Shown: in pieces, positions 1 through 8,414 of the stretch
Layout of the letters: each line of letters starts with the position of its first letter
Numbering within the stretch: the first letter of the stretch is position 1
Assembly (NCBI GenBank): GCA_020849475.1
Contig: JADLGE010000103.1
Location: forward strand, 1-48,788
DNA from: Gammaproteobacteria bacterium
GTDB lineage: Bacteria; Pseudomonadota; Gammaproteobacteria; Ga0077536
Reading direction: 5' to 3'
Length of the DNA stretch: 48,788 nucleotides
Position numbers and translations under genes: made by a program
Notes under the pieces: model-generated
The model's input: only the letters and a program-made list of their open reading frames with translations
The model's database searches: none
What the model was told of the DNA's origin: nothing

Positions 1-228
1 GAGGCCGGCCTCGACAAGCTCATGGCGCGCGGCGTGAAAGTCGCGACCTGCGGCATGGCCATCCACCACTACAGCATGGCGTTCGCCAAGAGCAGCAACG
101 GCGACGCCGAAGCCATCAAGAAGGAATGGCTGGCGGCGGTGCTGCCGGGCGTGTTCGTCGCGCCGTCGGGCGTGGTGGCGGTGCATGGCGCACAGTCGCG
201 CGGCTGCACCTACTGCTTCGCCGGCTGA
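1..228 (+). CDS. DsrE/DsrF-like family protein, C-terminal part (truncated by window edge)
   Basis: The reading frame is open from the first base and stops with TGA at 226-228, so only the last 75 residues are present. The visible part (a GVKVATCGMA segment, then VPGVFVAPSGVVAVHGAQ and a closing RGCTYCFAG) has the pattern of the DsrE-like fold: a beta strand with a conserved cysteine, a helix, then a P(S/A)GVVAV strand and an aromatic Gly-rich end. DsrE-like proteins are small proteins often linked to sulfur transfer or sulfur oxidation, but the family is broad. The next gene, starting 10 bases downstream, looks like a thiosulfate dehydrogenase, which fits a sulfur role. The N-terminus and any signal peptide lie outside the window. 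Confidence 0.72.
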   Translation, partial: EAGLDKLMARGVKVATCGMAIHHYSMAFAKSSNGDAEAIKKEWLAAVLPGVFVAPSGVVAVHGAQSRGCTYCFAG

Positions 229-238
229 GCTCGGCGCG

Positions 239-1075
239 ATGGCGGGAGCGAGAGTAGCGAGGCTGGCAGCGCTGCTGCTCGGCCTCGTGTGCAGCGGCGG
301 CCTGTGGGCCGCCGACAAAGTGGCGCAAGCACCCGCGGACTATCCCGGCTGGCACGACGCACCGCTGCCCGACGGGCCGATAGGCGCCGCCATCGCCCAA
401 GGCCGTCGCATCCTTTCCAACGCGCCGAAATACGCGAAGGCCTATAGCGGCAATGGCCTGACCTGCACCAACTGTCATCTCGACGGCGGCCGCACACCGG
501 CGGCCGCGCCGTGGGTCGGGATCTGGGGGGTGTTTCCCGAGTACCGCGCGCGCAATGCGCAGGTCAACACCTTGCAGGACCGCATCAACGATTGCTTCGA
601 GCGTTCATTGAACGGCAAGCGCATGCCGAACGACGCGCCCGAGATGACCGCCATCCTGACCTATATGCAGTGGCTGTCGCGTGAAGTGCCTACCGGCGAG
701 AGCGTGAAGGAGCGTGGCTTCCTGCGCTTCAAAGCGCCGGAAGCACCCAGCGCCGAGCGCGGCGCGCCGCTCTACGCCGAACACTGCACGAGCTGCCACG
801 GCAAAAATGGCGCCGGCCGCGGCACCCTGGGCACGGCGGATTTCGTGCCGCCGCTGTGGGGCGACAAGGCCTTCAACATCGGCGCCGGCATGGCGCGCCT
901 CACCAATGCCGCCGCCTTCATCAAGGCCAAGATGCCGCTGGGCAAGGGCGGCAGCCTCGACGACCAGGCGGCCTTCGATATCGCCGCCTATGTCATCAAG
1001 CAACCGCGCCCCGATTTCGCGCGCAAGAAGGAAGACTGGCCGCAAGGTGGCAAGCCGCCGGACGCGCGATATTGA
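239..1075 (+). CDS. tsdA: Diheme c-type cytochrome, thiosulfate dehydrogenase (TsdA)-like
   Basis: This 278-residue protein has a signal peptide (hydrophobic core about residues 9-20, cleavage probably near WAA-DK) and two c-type heme sites, CTNCH at 76-80 and CTSCH at 183-187, so it should act in the periplasm. Between them lies RINDCFERSLNG with Cys119, placed like the cysteine that ligates the catalytic heme of TsdA, and a Lys231-Met232 pair sits where TsdA has the second heme's ligands. TsdA joins two thiosulfates into tetrathionate, or does the reverse. The ATG at 239 was chosen over an upstream in-frame ATG at 185 because it directly precedes the signal peptide and does not overlap the DsrE-like gene. 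Other diheme cytochromes of the same fold remain possible. Confidence 0.78.
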   Translation: MAGARVARLAALLLGLVCSGGLWAADKVAQAPADYPGWHDAPLPDGPIGAAIAQGRRILSNAPKYAKAYSGNGLTCTNCHLDGGRTPAAAPWVGIWGVFPEYRARNAQVNTLQDRINDCFERSLNGKRMPNDAPEMTAILTYMQWLSREVPTGESVKERGFLRFKAPEAPSAERGAPLYAEHCTSCHGKNGAGRGTLGTADFVPPLWGDKAFNIGAGMARLTNAAAFIKAKMPLGKGGSLDDQAAFDIAAYVIKQPRPDFARKKEDWPQGGKPPDARY

Positions 1076-1076
1076 T

Positions 1077-1190
1077 CGGTAGGTGCGAATTCATTCGCAC
1101 ATTAGCGACACACATCTTTGTGGGGCAGACTTCAGTCTGACCCACGAGATCAACAGCACATCGAATGTGCGAATGAATTCGCACCTACCG
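1077..1190. repeat. 27-bp inverted repeat pair (family B) flanking one family A palindrome
   Basis: Positions 1077-1103 and 1164-1190 are perfect inverted copies of a 27-base unit whose core GCGAATTCATTCGC is nearly self-complementary. They enclose a copy of the second palindrome family at 1120-1145. The element fills the gap between two convergent genes and its right arm contains the stop codon (TAG on the minus strand, 1185-1187) of the methyltransferase gene. A transcript from either side could fold into a long stem, so a bidirectional terminator or mRNA-end protecting role is possible. Confidence 0.85.
1120..1145. repeat. Family A palindromic repeat, single copy
   Basis: The 26 bases fold on themselves (arms GTGGGGCAGACT and AGTCTGACCCAC with one G-T-type mismatch around a TC loop). 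The same core, CAGACTTCAGTCTGAC, recurs at 3762-3836, 17257-17324 and 40303-40373. Confidence 0.85.
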
Positions 1191-2504
1191 CTCTGCACGA
1201 CAATACTGAAATCCACCGCCGAGGCCGGCAACCCACGCACCGCGCGCATCGCGGTAGCCGGCCATGGCCAGACGCAGACGCTCGGCCGTCACCTGGCGGG
1301 CAATCGCCCCATCCATTTCCACCAGCAGCCAGCGCCGCTGGCCGCCGTCCCGTGCATTCATCGCCATCACCGCGTGGGCGGTGGTGCCTGAGCCGGCGAA
1401 GCAGTCGAGCACGATGGCGTCACGTTCGTCGAACAGTGACAGCAGATACTCCACTAGCGCCAACGGCTTCGGGAAGGAAAAATGCAGCCCCATCGCGGCC
1501 AGAACCGCAGCCTGCGCCTGGGTGCTGCCGAGATCGCCCAGCACGCTGAGCACGTGGCTGGCGTGGCGCCGCTCCTTGACCGATTCAATGGCGCCGCTGG
1601 CCGTCAATTCGAAACGCGTCGCTTGACCGCGGCTGTCGGTCACGGCCTCGAAGCCGTTGGCGATGAAGGCCTGCAAGATTGATTTCGATGACCAGCCGCT
1701 CGCTACGCGCACCTCATGGGCGAGCACGCCGTGGACGATGTGCGCGTCTTGCGCATAACGCGGCCAGCGGTCTTCACGGGCGGCGATGCGCGCGCTGTTC
1801 ACGGCGGCGGGAAAGCCGGCCGGCAGCAGCACTTCGCTGACCGGATTCTTGGGGCCGTTCTTGACGATGGTGTTGCGAATCGCGGCGCGCCGCAGCTTGC
1901 TGCGCGCACCAACGGCTGGATCCAGCACCGGCGGCATCGCCACGCGCGCCGGGTCCATGGCGTAGACCAGCACGTATTCATGGCAATGCTTGATACGCGC
2001 CTGGTTGTCGAAATTGCCGGCGCTGCGCCACACCAGGGTGGTGAAGTAACGGGATTCGCCAAACACTTCGTCCATCACCGCACGCAGGTGATGCAGTTCG
2101 CTGTCATCGATGGAGATCATGATCACGCCATCGTCGCGCAACAGCTCGCGCAGCAGCAGCAGGCGCGGATACATCATGCACAGCCAGCGATCATGACGGT
2201 CGAGCTCGGCGCTGGCGCTGCCCATCACCTCGGCCAGCCAGCGCTGTATCGCCGGCGCGTTGACGTTGTCGTTGTAGACCCAGCGTTCACTGCCGGTGTT
2301 GTATGGCGGGTCGACGTAGACGCACTTCACGCGGCCCCGATAGTCGGGCAGCAGGGCTTTCAAGGCGATGAGATTGTCGCCCTCGACGAGCAGGTTGCCG
2401 CTGTCGGCCACGCCATGACTGCCGTCACTCAGCAGTGACGCGTCAGGCACACGCGCCACGTGGGCGATGATCGCCTCCTTGCCGCGCCAGTGGAGGGTCG
2501 GCAC
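1185..2504 (-). CDS. Site-specific DNA (adenine-N6) methyltransferase, beta-class / Mod-like, solitary
   Basis: The 439-residue protein has the catalytic motif DPPYNT at residues 65-70 and, much later, the S-adenosylmethionine-binding motif FAGSGTT at 369-375. This order is that of beta-class amino-methyltransferases such as type III Mod subunits. The N-terminal LHWRGKEAI segment is also typical of that group. At 439 residues it is shorter than most type III Mod proteins (about 600), and no restriction subunit lies nearby, so it is probably a solitary methylase. The start is a GTG (2502-2504) just downstream of the stop of the serine-hydrolase gene, with no clear Shine-Dalgarno sequence, suggesting translational coupling. 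The stop codon lies inside a palindromic repeat. Target sequence cannot be read from the protein. Confidence 0.88.
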   Translation of the reverse strand: MPTLHWRGKEAIIAHVARVPDASLLSDGSHGVADSGNLLVEGDNLIALKALLPDYRGRVKCVYVDPPYNTGSERWVYNDNVNAPAIQRWLAEVMGSASAELDRHDRWLCMMYPRLLLLRELLRDDGVIMISIDDSELHHLRAVMDEVFGESRYFTTLVWRSAGNFDNQARIKHCHEYVLVYAMDPARVAMPPVLDPAVGARSKLRRAAIRNTIVKNGPKNPVSEVLLPAGFPAAVNSARIAAREDRWPRYAQDAHIVHGVLAHEVRVASGWSSKSILQAFIANGFEAVTDSRGQATRFELTASGAIESVKERRHASHVLSVLGDLGSTQAQAAVLAAMGLHFSFPKPLALVEYLLSLFDERDAIVLDCFAGSGTTAHAVMAMNARDGGQRRWLLVEMDGAIARQVTAERLRLAMAGYRDARGAWVAGLGGGFQYCRAER

Positions 2505-2508
2505 TGGG

Positions 2509-3723
2509 TCAGTCGACGATGGACTGGTAGGTCAGTACGCGCAGTTGGCGGCGCAGGGGATAGGTCGAGGATGGCAGCAGCTGCGTGAGCAGCACCACCG
2601 CCATGTCTTCCCGCGGGTCTATCCAGAACGCCGTACTGGCAGCACCGCCCCAGGCATATTCGCCGGGCGAACCGATGATCTCGGCCTTGGCCGGGTCCAG
2701 CATCACCGAGAAACCGAGACCGAAGCCGATGCCGCTATAGGTAGATTCGCTGAAGCGCGGCTGGCCCATGTCGGCCATGTCACCGCGCAGGTGATTGCGC
2801 GTCATGAATTCGACGGTCTTGCGACCGAGCAGGCGCACGCCGTCGAGCTCGCCCAGGTTACGCATGAACGCGCAGTAGCGGAAATAATCGGCGGCGGTCG
2901 ACACCAGGCCACCGCCGCCGGAGATCAAGGTGCGCGGCTTGAGGAAGCGGCTGTCGGTCGCGCTGTCGATTTGCTTGAGACCACCGTCACGGCTGCGCGT
3001 GTAGTTGGCGGCGAAGCGCCCGTGATTTTCGCTGCGCACGTGGAAGTCGGTGTCGTGCATGGCGAGCGGTGCGAGCACGCGCTCGCGCATGAACACATCG
3101 AAAGGCTGGCCAGACAACACTTCCACCAGCGCGCCGAGCACGTCAGTCGAGACGCTGTAATTCCATTCCGCGCCGGGATGATTGAGCAAGGGCAGCGCCG
3201 CGAGCGGCGCCATCATGTCGAGCAGCGGTTTGTCGGCCATCTGGAAATCGACACCGTGCTGGCGATACAGCGCGTCGACCGGCGTCGCTTCGAGAAAGCC
3301 GTAGGTGAGGCCCGAGGTATGGGTGAGCAGTTGCTTGAAGGTGATGGGGCCCGTGGCCGCGACGGTCTCGTAATGCTCGGCATTGCCGCCCGTGAACACG
3401 CGCATGTCGGCGAACATCGGCAGGTGGCGCGCGATGGGATCGTCGAGCTGAAAGCGCCCCTCTTCGTACAGCATCATGATGGCGACACTGGTCAGGGGCT
3501 TGGTCATGGAATAGATGCGGAACACGGTGTCGGTGCCCATCGCCGCGCCGGCCGACACATCGCGCAGGCCATAGCTGTCGAACCAGGCCACGCGCCCGCG
3601 TCGCGCGACCAGGGTCACCATGCCGGGCAGGCGCCCGCTGTCCACCCATTCACGCATCCACGGACCGATGCGTGACAGGCGCCGTGAACACAGGCCGACT
3701 TGTTCGGGGGTGACGTGATGCAT
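2509..3723 (-). CDS. Serine hydrolase of the beta-lactamase (class C) / family VIII esterase fold
   Basis: This 404-residue protein has the SxxK nucleophile motif SMTK at 72-75, a Tyr189-Ser-Val motif in the place of the class C YxN motif, and WGG at 358-360 in the place of KTG. These variants are typical of EstB-like esterases and other non-lactamase members of the fold, which cleave esters or small amides, rather than of true AmpC enzymes. There is no evident signal peptide, so it is probably cytoplasmic, which also argues against an antibiotic-resistance role. It is the first gene of a short minus-strand unit with the methyltransferase. Upstream, the 3724-3855 gap holds an inverted pair of palindromic repeats. 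Confidence 0.87.
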   Translation of the reverse strand: MHHVTPEQVGLCSRRLSRIGPWMREWVDSGRLPGMVTLVARRGRVAWFDSYGLRDVSAGAAMGTDTVFRIYSMTKPLTSVAIMMLYEEGRFQLDDPIARHLPMFADMRVFTGGNAEHYETVAATGPITFKQLLTHTSGLTYGFLEATPVDALYRQHGVDFQMADKPLLDMMAPLAALPLLNHPGAEWNYSVSTDVLGALVEVLSGQPFDVFMRERVLAPLAMHDTDFHVRSENHGRFAANYTRSRDGGLKQIDSATDSRFLKPRTLISGGGGLVSTAADYFRYCAFMRNLGELDGVRLLGRKTVEFMTRNHLRGDMADMGQPRFSESTYSGIGFGLGFSVMLDPAKAEIIGSPGEYAWGGAASTAFWIDPREDMAVVLLTQLLPSSTYPLRRQLRVLTYQSIVD

Positions 3724-3761
3724 GGTGTTACCTCTGTCGTTATTCCGTCCCGAATATGAAT

Positions 3762-3836
3762 GAATGTCAGATTGAAGTCTGACTCACAATAGAAGCCCGC
3801 TCTGAATTCTGTGAGTCAGACTTCAGTCTGACATTC
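3762..3836. repeat. Inverted pair of family A palindromes
   Basis: Positions 3762-3787 and 3811-3836 are 26-base inverted copies differing at one base, separated by 23 bases. Each copy is itself palindromic (TCAGACTTCAGTCTGA core), so the pair can form either two small hairpins or one long stem, the layout of a REP doublet (REPIN). It lies in the intergenic gap between the DMT transporter and hydrolase genes, both on the minus strand. Confidence 0.87.
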
Positions 3837-3855
3837 GCGCGCGAGCCCCACCCAT

Positions 3856-4782
3856 TCAATCCTCCTGCGTCCTGGCCAGGTACTGGCGCCGCAGGAATAT
3901 GTTGTTCGCAATCAGCGCGCCGACCACCAAGGCCGCGCCGATGAGTTCGATGCGATGGAAGGCATGACCGTGCAGCGCACGCCAGGTGAAGGTCACCACC
4001 GGCATGAAATTGATGAGCAGACTGGAATTCAGAACGCCAATTCGCCGCGAGCCGAAATTCCACGCCATCATCGAGAATGTCACACCGATGAGGCTGAGAT
4101 AGGCGAGCTGCCAGGCGACGCTTTCGAGCGCGGCGAGTGTCGGTGGCTGGATGTGTCCGACCGCGACCAGCCCCTGGGTCAGGAGCGCAGTGCCCAGCGT
4201 GCCGGGAATCATGGTCAAGACCGTGATGCGCCACGTACTCCAGCCCGTGAGACGGCTGATACCCGCGGTGTAAATCACCCAGCAGCCGGCGCCGAGCAGG
4301 ATGATCAAATCACCGAACAATTGCGGGGTCGACTGGATGAATTGCAGATTGCCGTCGGTCACCACCAGCACCACGCCGACGAACGCCAGCACGATGCACA
4401 GCAAAGTGAAATTGGCCGGCCGCTGACGCTTCATGAACCACATCGCCAGCACCGCCATGGTCGGCTGCAAGGCGCCCAGCACCACGCAATGTTCGGCGCT
4501 CGACAGCGACATGCCGACGAACGCGCCCATCGGCGACAGACACATACCGACCAGGCCGAGCACGATGGCGCGCCCGCCGAGGCCGCGGTAGGACAATGCA
4601 CCCAGGCCCTCGCGCGCGATGAGGAACGGCACCAGGCACGACACCGCCACGCAGTAGCGGAACAGGCTCAGATGAAATGGATTGACGGCGACAAAGGCGT
4701 CTTTCGCAACCGGCAGTTGCACGCCCCAGAAGATCACCGCGACCAGTGACACGAGGAAGCCCGGCATGAAGCCACGGCTCAT
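3856..4782 (-). CDS. DMT-superfamily (EamA) transporter
   Basis: The protein of about 308 residues is almost entirely hydrophobic, with roughly ten membrane segments arranged as two EamA-type halves. The first helix carries the common AVIFWGVQLPVAK pattern. Such permeases export or import amino acids, nucleosides or other small metabolites; the substrate cannot be told here. The ATG at 4780-4782 is preferred; a GTG five codons upstream (4795-4797) is also open but lies in a hairpin-forming stretch, and an ATG five codons downstream is possible too. The gene follows the CocE-type hydrolase on the same strand with about a 50-base gap. Confidence 0.85.
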   Translation of the reverse strand: MSRGFMPGFLVSLVAVIFWGVQLPVAKDAFVAVNPFHLSLFRYCVAVSCLVPFLIAREGLGALSYRGLGGRAIVLGLVGMCLSPMGAFVGMSLSSAEHCVVLGALQPTMAVLAMWFMKRQRPANFTLLCIVLAFVGVVLVVTDGNLQFIQSTPQLFGDLIILLGAGCWVIYTAGISRLTGWSTWRITVLTMIPGTLGTALLTQGLVAVGHIQPPTLAALESVAWQLAYLSLIGVTFSMMAWNFGSRRIGVLNSSLLINFMPVVTFTWRALHGHAFHRIELIGAALVVGALIANNIFLRRQYLARTQED

Positions 4783-4834
4783 GGCCTGCCACCCCACTCA
4801 CGACGAGCGTGGGGCAGGTGTGCGCGCAGCCCCC

Positions 4835-6577
4835 TCACCGTCGAATCACGGGCAACACGACATGGGACGGATAGCGCTCGTCATGCCAGATGCGATTGGT
4901 CGCCACCACGAAATCGTCGGCGGTTTCGCCGGCAATCACGCCGCCGCTGTTGGTGTTGCGATCGAAGCGCGGGAAATTGCTGCTCGACACTTCGAGACGG
5001 ATGCGATGGCCGGCGCGGAACAGGTTGGCGGTCGCAATCATGTCGATGGTCAGTTCATAGACCGTGCCGGGCTGCATGAGCTTGGGCGCCGACAGCGACT
5101 CGCGATAGCGCGCACGCAAAATGCCATCGCTCAGGATCATGGCGCGACCATCGGCAAACACGTCCACCAGTTTGCCGGTGAAGTCGGTGTCGACGGCTGA
5201 TGAGCTCACATACAGCGTCAGGCTCAGCGGGCCGGTGACTTCGGTGTCTTCGGCCAGCTCCGCGCTGGTGTAGCACAGCACATCGGCGCGCGCTTCGACC
5301 TCGCGCTGATCGCGCGGCCCGGCGTTGGCGGCGATGAACAGGCCCGGCAGGAAAGTCGCGCCACCGCAGGTGCGCACCGGATCGCGCGGGTCATAAAGAT
5401 AGGTATCCGGCGTTTCCGCGCGTGGCGGCTCGGTGCTCAAACCGCCGTCGCCGGCGGCGCTGTTGGCGCGCCCGTCGCTGTGCAGATACCACTTCTCGAA
5501 CTGCGTATCGGGCAGCGGCCAGTCGGCCTCTTCGCGCCACGCGTCCAGGCCCATGATGAACAGCTTGACCGGCTTGTCGTCGGGCACGCCGTTGGCCTCG
5601 CCCTTCAGCCAGTGATCGAACCAGCGAATCTGCATGGCGGTGACATCGGCCACCGCATCCATCGCCATCAAGCCGAAATTGCGCTCGGGATACACGCCGC
5701 CGTTGTAGCCATGCACCCACGGCCCGATGACGAGCCGCTGATGCTGGCGCGCGGCCGCGCTGCCACCGCGCGCTTTCATGCCAGCGTAATTGGCAAGCGT
5801 GCCGCCCAAGAAGAGGTCGTACCAGCCACCGAAGTTGAGCGCCGGCGCGGTGATCTTTTCGTAGTGCTCGCAGGGTGCGGCGGCGCGCCAGTAGTCGTCG
5901 TAGCTGGGATGCGCCAGCCAGTCGAAATAATAGGGCGTGACATCGGCGAGGCCCGGCACGGTATTGAGTGGCAGGTGTTCGTAGGCGGCGGCCACGCCAT
6001 CGCCACCGGCAATCGCGGCGCCGAGTTCGGCCAGACCCGCGCGGCCCTGGCCTAAGCGTCGCACCGTTTCGCCGAGCGCGAACGTCGAGGCGGACCATTG
6101 CAGCATGAAGCCGAGTTGAAACGCGCCGCCCTGGTAGGTCCAGCGATCGTAGTACTGATCGGTGGTGATGAAGGGCGCCATGGCGCGCAGTGCCGGCGGC
6201 TGTTCGCCCGCCGCCAACCACTGGGTGGCGCCGTAGTAAGACGCGCCCATGGTGCCGACCACGCCGTTGCACCACGGCTGCGCCGCCGCCCACGCAATCG
6301 CGTCGGCGCCGTCCTGGGCTTCCTGGAAATAGGGGTTGAACTCGCCCTCCGAGGCGAACGTGCCGCGGCAGTCCTGCACCACCACCACGTAGCCGGCCTG
6401 CGCCACGCGCAGGATGTCGCCGGCCAGGAACAACAGCACCGGGTTGTCCTTGTTGTAGGGCAGGCGCAACATCACCACCGGCCACGCGCCGTCGCCGGCC
6501 GGGCGATACAGATCGGTGGCGAGGCTCAGGCCGTCACGCATCGCGACCTTGAGATTCTTTTCGATAGCGAGATTCAT
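4835..6577 (-). CDS. CocE/NonD family hydrolase (X-Pro dipeptidyl-peptidase S15 fold)
   Basis: The 580-residue protein has the alpha/beta hydrolase nucleophile motif GASYYG (Ser113), the conserved GGWYD (Asp254) and GPWVHG (His289), which correspond to the Ser-Asp-His triad of cocaine esterase CocE. The C-terminal 250 residues match the jelly-roll domain of that family (for example a GHRIRLEVSSSNFPRF segment). Members hydrolyse esters, beta-lactam amino-acid esters or acylated antibiotics; the substrate is unknown here. There is no signal peptide. The frame stays open 89 codons upstream, but that stretch is in the promoter region of the divergent phosphatase gene and has no family similarity, so the ATG at 6575-6577 is used. 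Its ribosome-binding site is weak. Confidence 0.9.
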   Translation of the reverse strand: MNLAIEKNLKVAMRDGLSLATDLYRPAGDGAWPVVMLRLPYNKDNPVLLFLAGDILRVAQAGYVVVVQDCRGTFASEGEFNPYFQEAQDGADAIAWAAAQPWCNGVVGTMGASYYGATQWLAAGEQPPALRAMAPFITTDQYYDRWTYQGGAFQLGFMLQWSASTFALGETVRRLGQGRAGLAELGAAIAGGDGVAAAYEHLPLNTVPGLADVTPYYFDWLAHPSYDDYWRAAAPCEHYEKITAPALNFGGWYDLFLGGTLANYAGMKARGGSAAARQHQRLVIGPWVHGYNGGVYPERNFGLMAMDAVADVTAMQIRWFDHWLKGEANGVPDDKPVKLFIMGLDAWREEADWPLPDTQFEKWYLHSDGRANSAAGDGGLSTEPPRAETPDTYLYDPRDPVRTCGGATFLPGLFIAANAGPRDQREVEARADVLCYTSAELAEDTEVTGPLSLTLYVSSSAVDTDFTGKLVDVFADGRAMILSDGILRARYRESLSAPKLMQPGTVYELTIDMIATANLFRAGHRIRLEVSSSNFPRFDRNTNSGGVIAGETADDFVVATNRIWHDERYPSHVVLPVIRR

Positions 6578-6620
6578 GGCGCGCTGACCCGGTTTTAACG
6601 ATTCACAAAGGAGGGGCGGG

Positions 6621-6626
6621 AGTATA
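6621..6626 (-). promoter_or_regulatory. Possible -10 element for the CocE-type hydrolase gene
   Basis: On the minus strand these bases read TATACT, one change from the TATAAT consensus, about 45 bases before the start codon. No convincing -35 box is seen at the usual spacing. Confidence 0.35.
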
Positions 6627-6700
6627 ACGGCTATGCCTGCCACGCACCGCCCCGCATCGGGTAGGCACAGCTCCGGCGGCGCACCGCGCACCGCTCGGTC

Positions 6701-6706
6701 TATACT
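6701..6706 (+). promoter_or_regulatory. Possible -10 element for the AcpA-like phosphatase gene
   Basis: The bases read TATACT, about 29 bases before the ATG at 6735, in the same divergent intergenic region as the mirrored TATACT at 6621-6626. No good -35 box is visible. Confidence 0.35.
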
Positions 6707-6734
6707 CCGCCCGCCCACCAAGACAGTCGATTTC

Positions 6735-8414
6735 ATGCCCACACTCACCACGTCTTTCACCCTGCTGGTCACCTTCGCAGCCATGCTGTGTGCCATGCCC
6801 GCGCGCGCTGGCGAAGCGGTGCGCACGCCGACCTTGAACAGCATTCAGCACATCGTGGTGATCTACGCCGAGAACCGCAGCTTCGATAATCTCTATGGCC
6901 AGTTCCCGGGCGCCGACGGCATTGCCAATGCCACGCCCGCGCAATACGAACAGCGCGACCGCAACGGCGAATTGCTGACCTTCCTGCCGCCGGTGTGGCA
7001 AAGCCCGGCGTCCAGGAGCGCCGCGCCGCTGGCCGATACGCGCTTTCCCGCGCAGCTCGCCAACCGGCCGTTTGCCATCGATGACCCGCACGGCGCCGCG
7101 CTTGCGCTCAACGTCGCGACGCGCGATCTCGTGCACCGCTACTACCAGCACATCGAACAGATCAACGGTGGCAAGCTCGATCAGTTCGCGGCGGTGTCCG
7201 ATGCCGGCGCGCTGACCATGGGCTATTACGCCGGCGCGAATCTCGAGCTGTGGAAACTCGCGCAGGAATACACCCTCGCCGATCATTTTTTCATGGGCGC
7301 CTTCGGTGGTTCGTTTCTCAATCATTTCTGGCTCGTCTGCGCGTGCACGCCGGAGTTCAAGGACGCGCCGCCCGAGATGCGCGCGGTGCTCGACCAACAC
7401 GGACACCTCGAGCGCAGCGCCGATTCACCGGCGCGGGCCATGGACGGACCGCCGCGTTACAGCGGTGATTTCGCCGTGACGCCCGATGGCTACGCCGTCA
7501 ACACCGTGCAGCCGCCGTTTCAACCGAGCGGCCTTGCGCCGCTCCTGAGTGACCCGAGTCGCGCCGACCCGGCCGCCCATCCATTGCCACCGCAGACCGC
7601 CAACACCATCGGTGACACGCTGAGCGCACGCAGCGTGACCTGGGCGTGGTACGCCGGTGCATGGCGCGACGCGCAGGCCGATGCCCTGCATCCGCCGGCC
7701 AACCGCAGCGTGATTTATAAAAGTGAGAATGGCGCCGCGAATTTTCAGCCCCATCATCAGCCGTTCAACTATTTCGCCAAGTACGCACCGGGCACGGCCG
7801 AGCGTCTCGCGCATCTGAAAGACGCCGAAGAATTCTTTGAGGCCATCGACTACGGCGCGCTCGAAGAAGTCAGCTTCTACAAGCCGAGCGGCAATGTGAA
7901 CCAGCACCCGGGCTACACCGACGTGCAGTCGGGCGACCAGCACATTGCCGACGTGGTCAGGCGCATCCAGGCCAGCACCCTGTGGCCGTCGACGCTCATC
8001 ATCATCACCTATGATGAAAACGGCGGCCTGTGGGACCACGTGCCACCGCCGCAAGGTGATCGCTTCGGGCCGGGCACGCGCATTCCGGCCATCATCATTT
8101 CGCCGTTCGCGCGCAAGCACTACATCGACAGCACGGTGTACGACACCACCTCCATCGCCAAGCTCATCACGCGCCGCTACAACCTCACGCCCCTGCCCGG
8201 TGTGCGTGCCGGTGTCGGCGATCTCACCGCCGCCCTCGATATCGCCACCGCGCCGCTCAAGAAGAAAGACAAAAAGGAAAAAAAGGACAAGGGCGGCAAG
8301 CACAAGAAACACGACAAGCACGACAAGCATGCCGAGAGCGTCAAACAGACCCGCGAGCGTCAGCCGCCGACCAAGCAGCGGAAATCAGACCTGCAGATTT
8401 TTGACGCGCCTTAG
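6735..8414 (+). CDS. Exported phosphoesterase, AcpA / phospholipase C-like (alkaline phosphatase superfamily)
   Basis: The 559-residue protein starts with a signal peptide (cleavage probably after PARA, about residue 25). The opening motif [16 protein letters not shown] (about 40-55) and the late [16 protein letters not shown] are hallmarks of the phosphoesterase family that includes AcpA acid phosphatases and bacterial phospholipases C; these residues bind the metal. FGGSFLNH carries Ser193, the likely nucleophile by comparison with AcpA. From about residue 507 the protein ends in a roughly 50-residue tail rich in Lys, His and Asp with repeated KHDKHDKH units, which is not part of the catalytic fold. 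The ATG at 6735 is chosen since it opens the signal peptide; the frame is open 34 codons further upstream. Its last 30 bases overlap the end of the convergent cusA gene. Confidence 0.88.
   Translation: MPTLTTSFTLLVTFAAMLCAMPARAGEAVRTPTLNSIQHIVVIYAENRSFDNLYGQFPGADGIANATPAQYEQRDRNGELLTFLPPVWQSPASRSAAPLADTRFPAQLANRPFAIDDPHGAALALNVATRDLVHRYYQHIEQINGGKLDQFAAVSDAGALTMGYYAGANLELWKLAQEYTLADHFFMGAFGGSFLNHFWLVCACTPEFKDAPPEMRAVLDQHGHLERSADSPARAMDGPPRYSGDFAVTPDGYAVNTVQPPFQPSGLAPLLSDPSRADPAAHPLPPQTANTIGDTLSARSVTWAWYAGAWRDAQADALHPPANRSVIYKSENGAANFQPHHQPFNYFAKYAPGTAERLAHLKDAEEFFEAIDYGALEEVSFYKPSGNVNQHPGYTDVQSGDQHIADVVRRIQASTLWPSTLIIITYDENGGLWDHVPPPQGDRFGPGTRIPAIIISPFARKHYIDSTVYDTTSIAKLITRRYNLTPLPGVRAGVGDLTAALDIATAPLKKKDKKEKKDKGGKHKKHDKHDKHAESVKQTRERQPPTKQRKSDLQIFDAP

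Noticed and set aside
2467..3675. A 402-codon plus-strand open frame opposite the serine hydrolase
   Set aside because: The hydrolase carries SMTK, YSV and WGG motifs; the antisense product has none.
2509..3723. Annotation as an antibiotic-resistance beta-lactamase
   Set aside because: There is no signal peptide, and the YSV and WGG motifs are those of esterase-type members.
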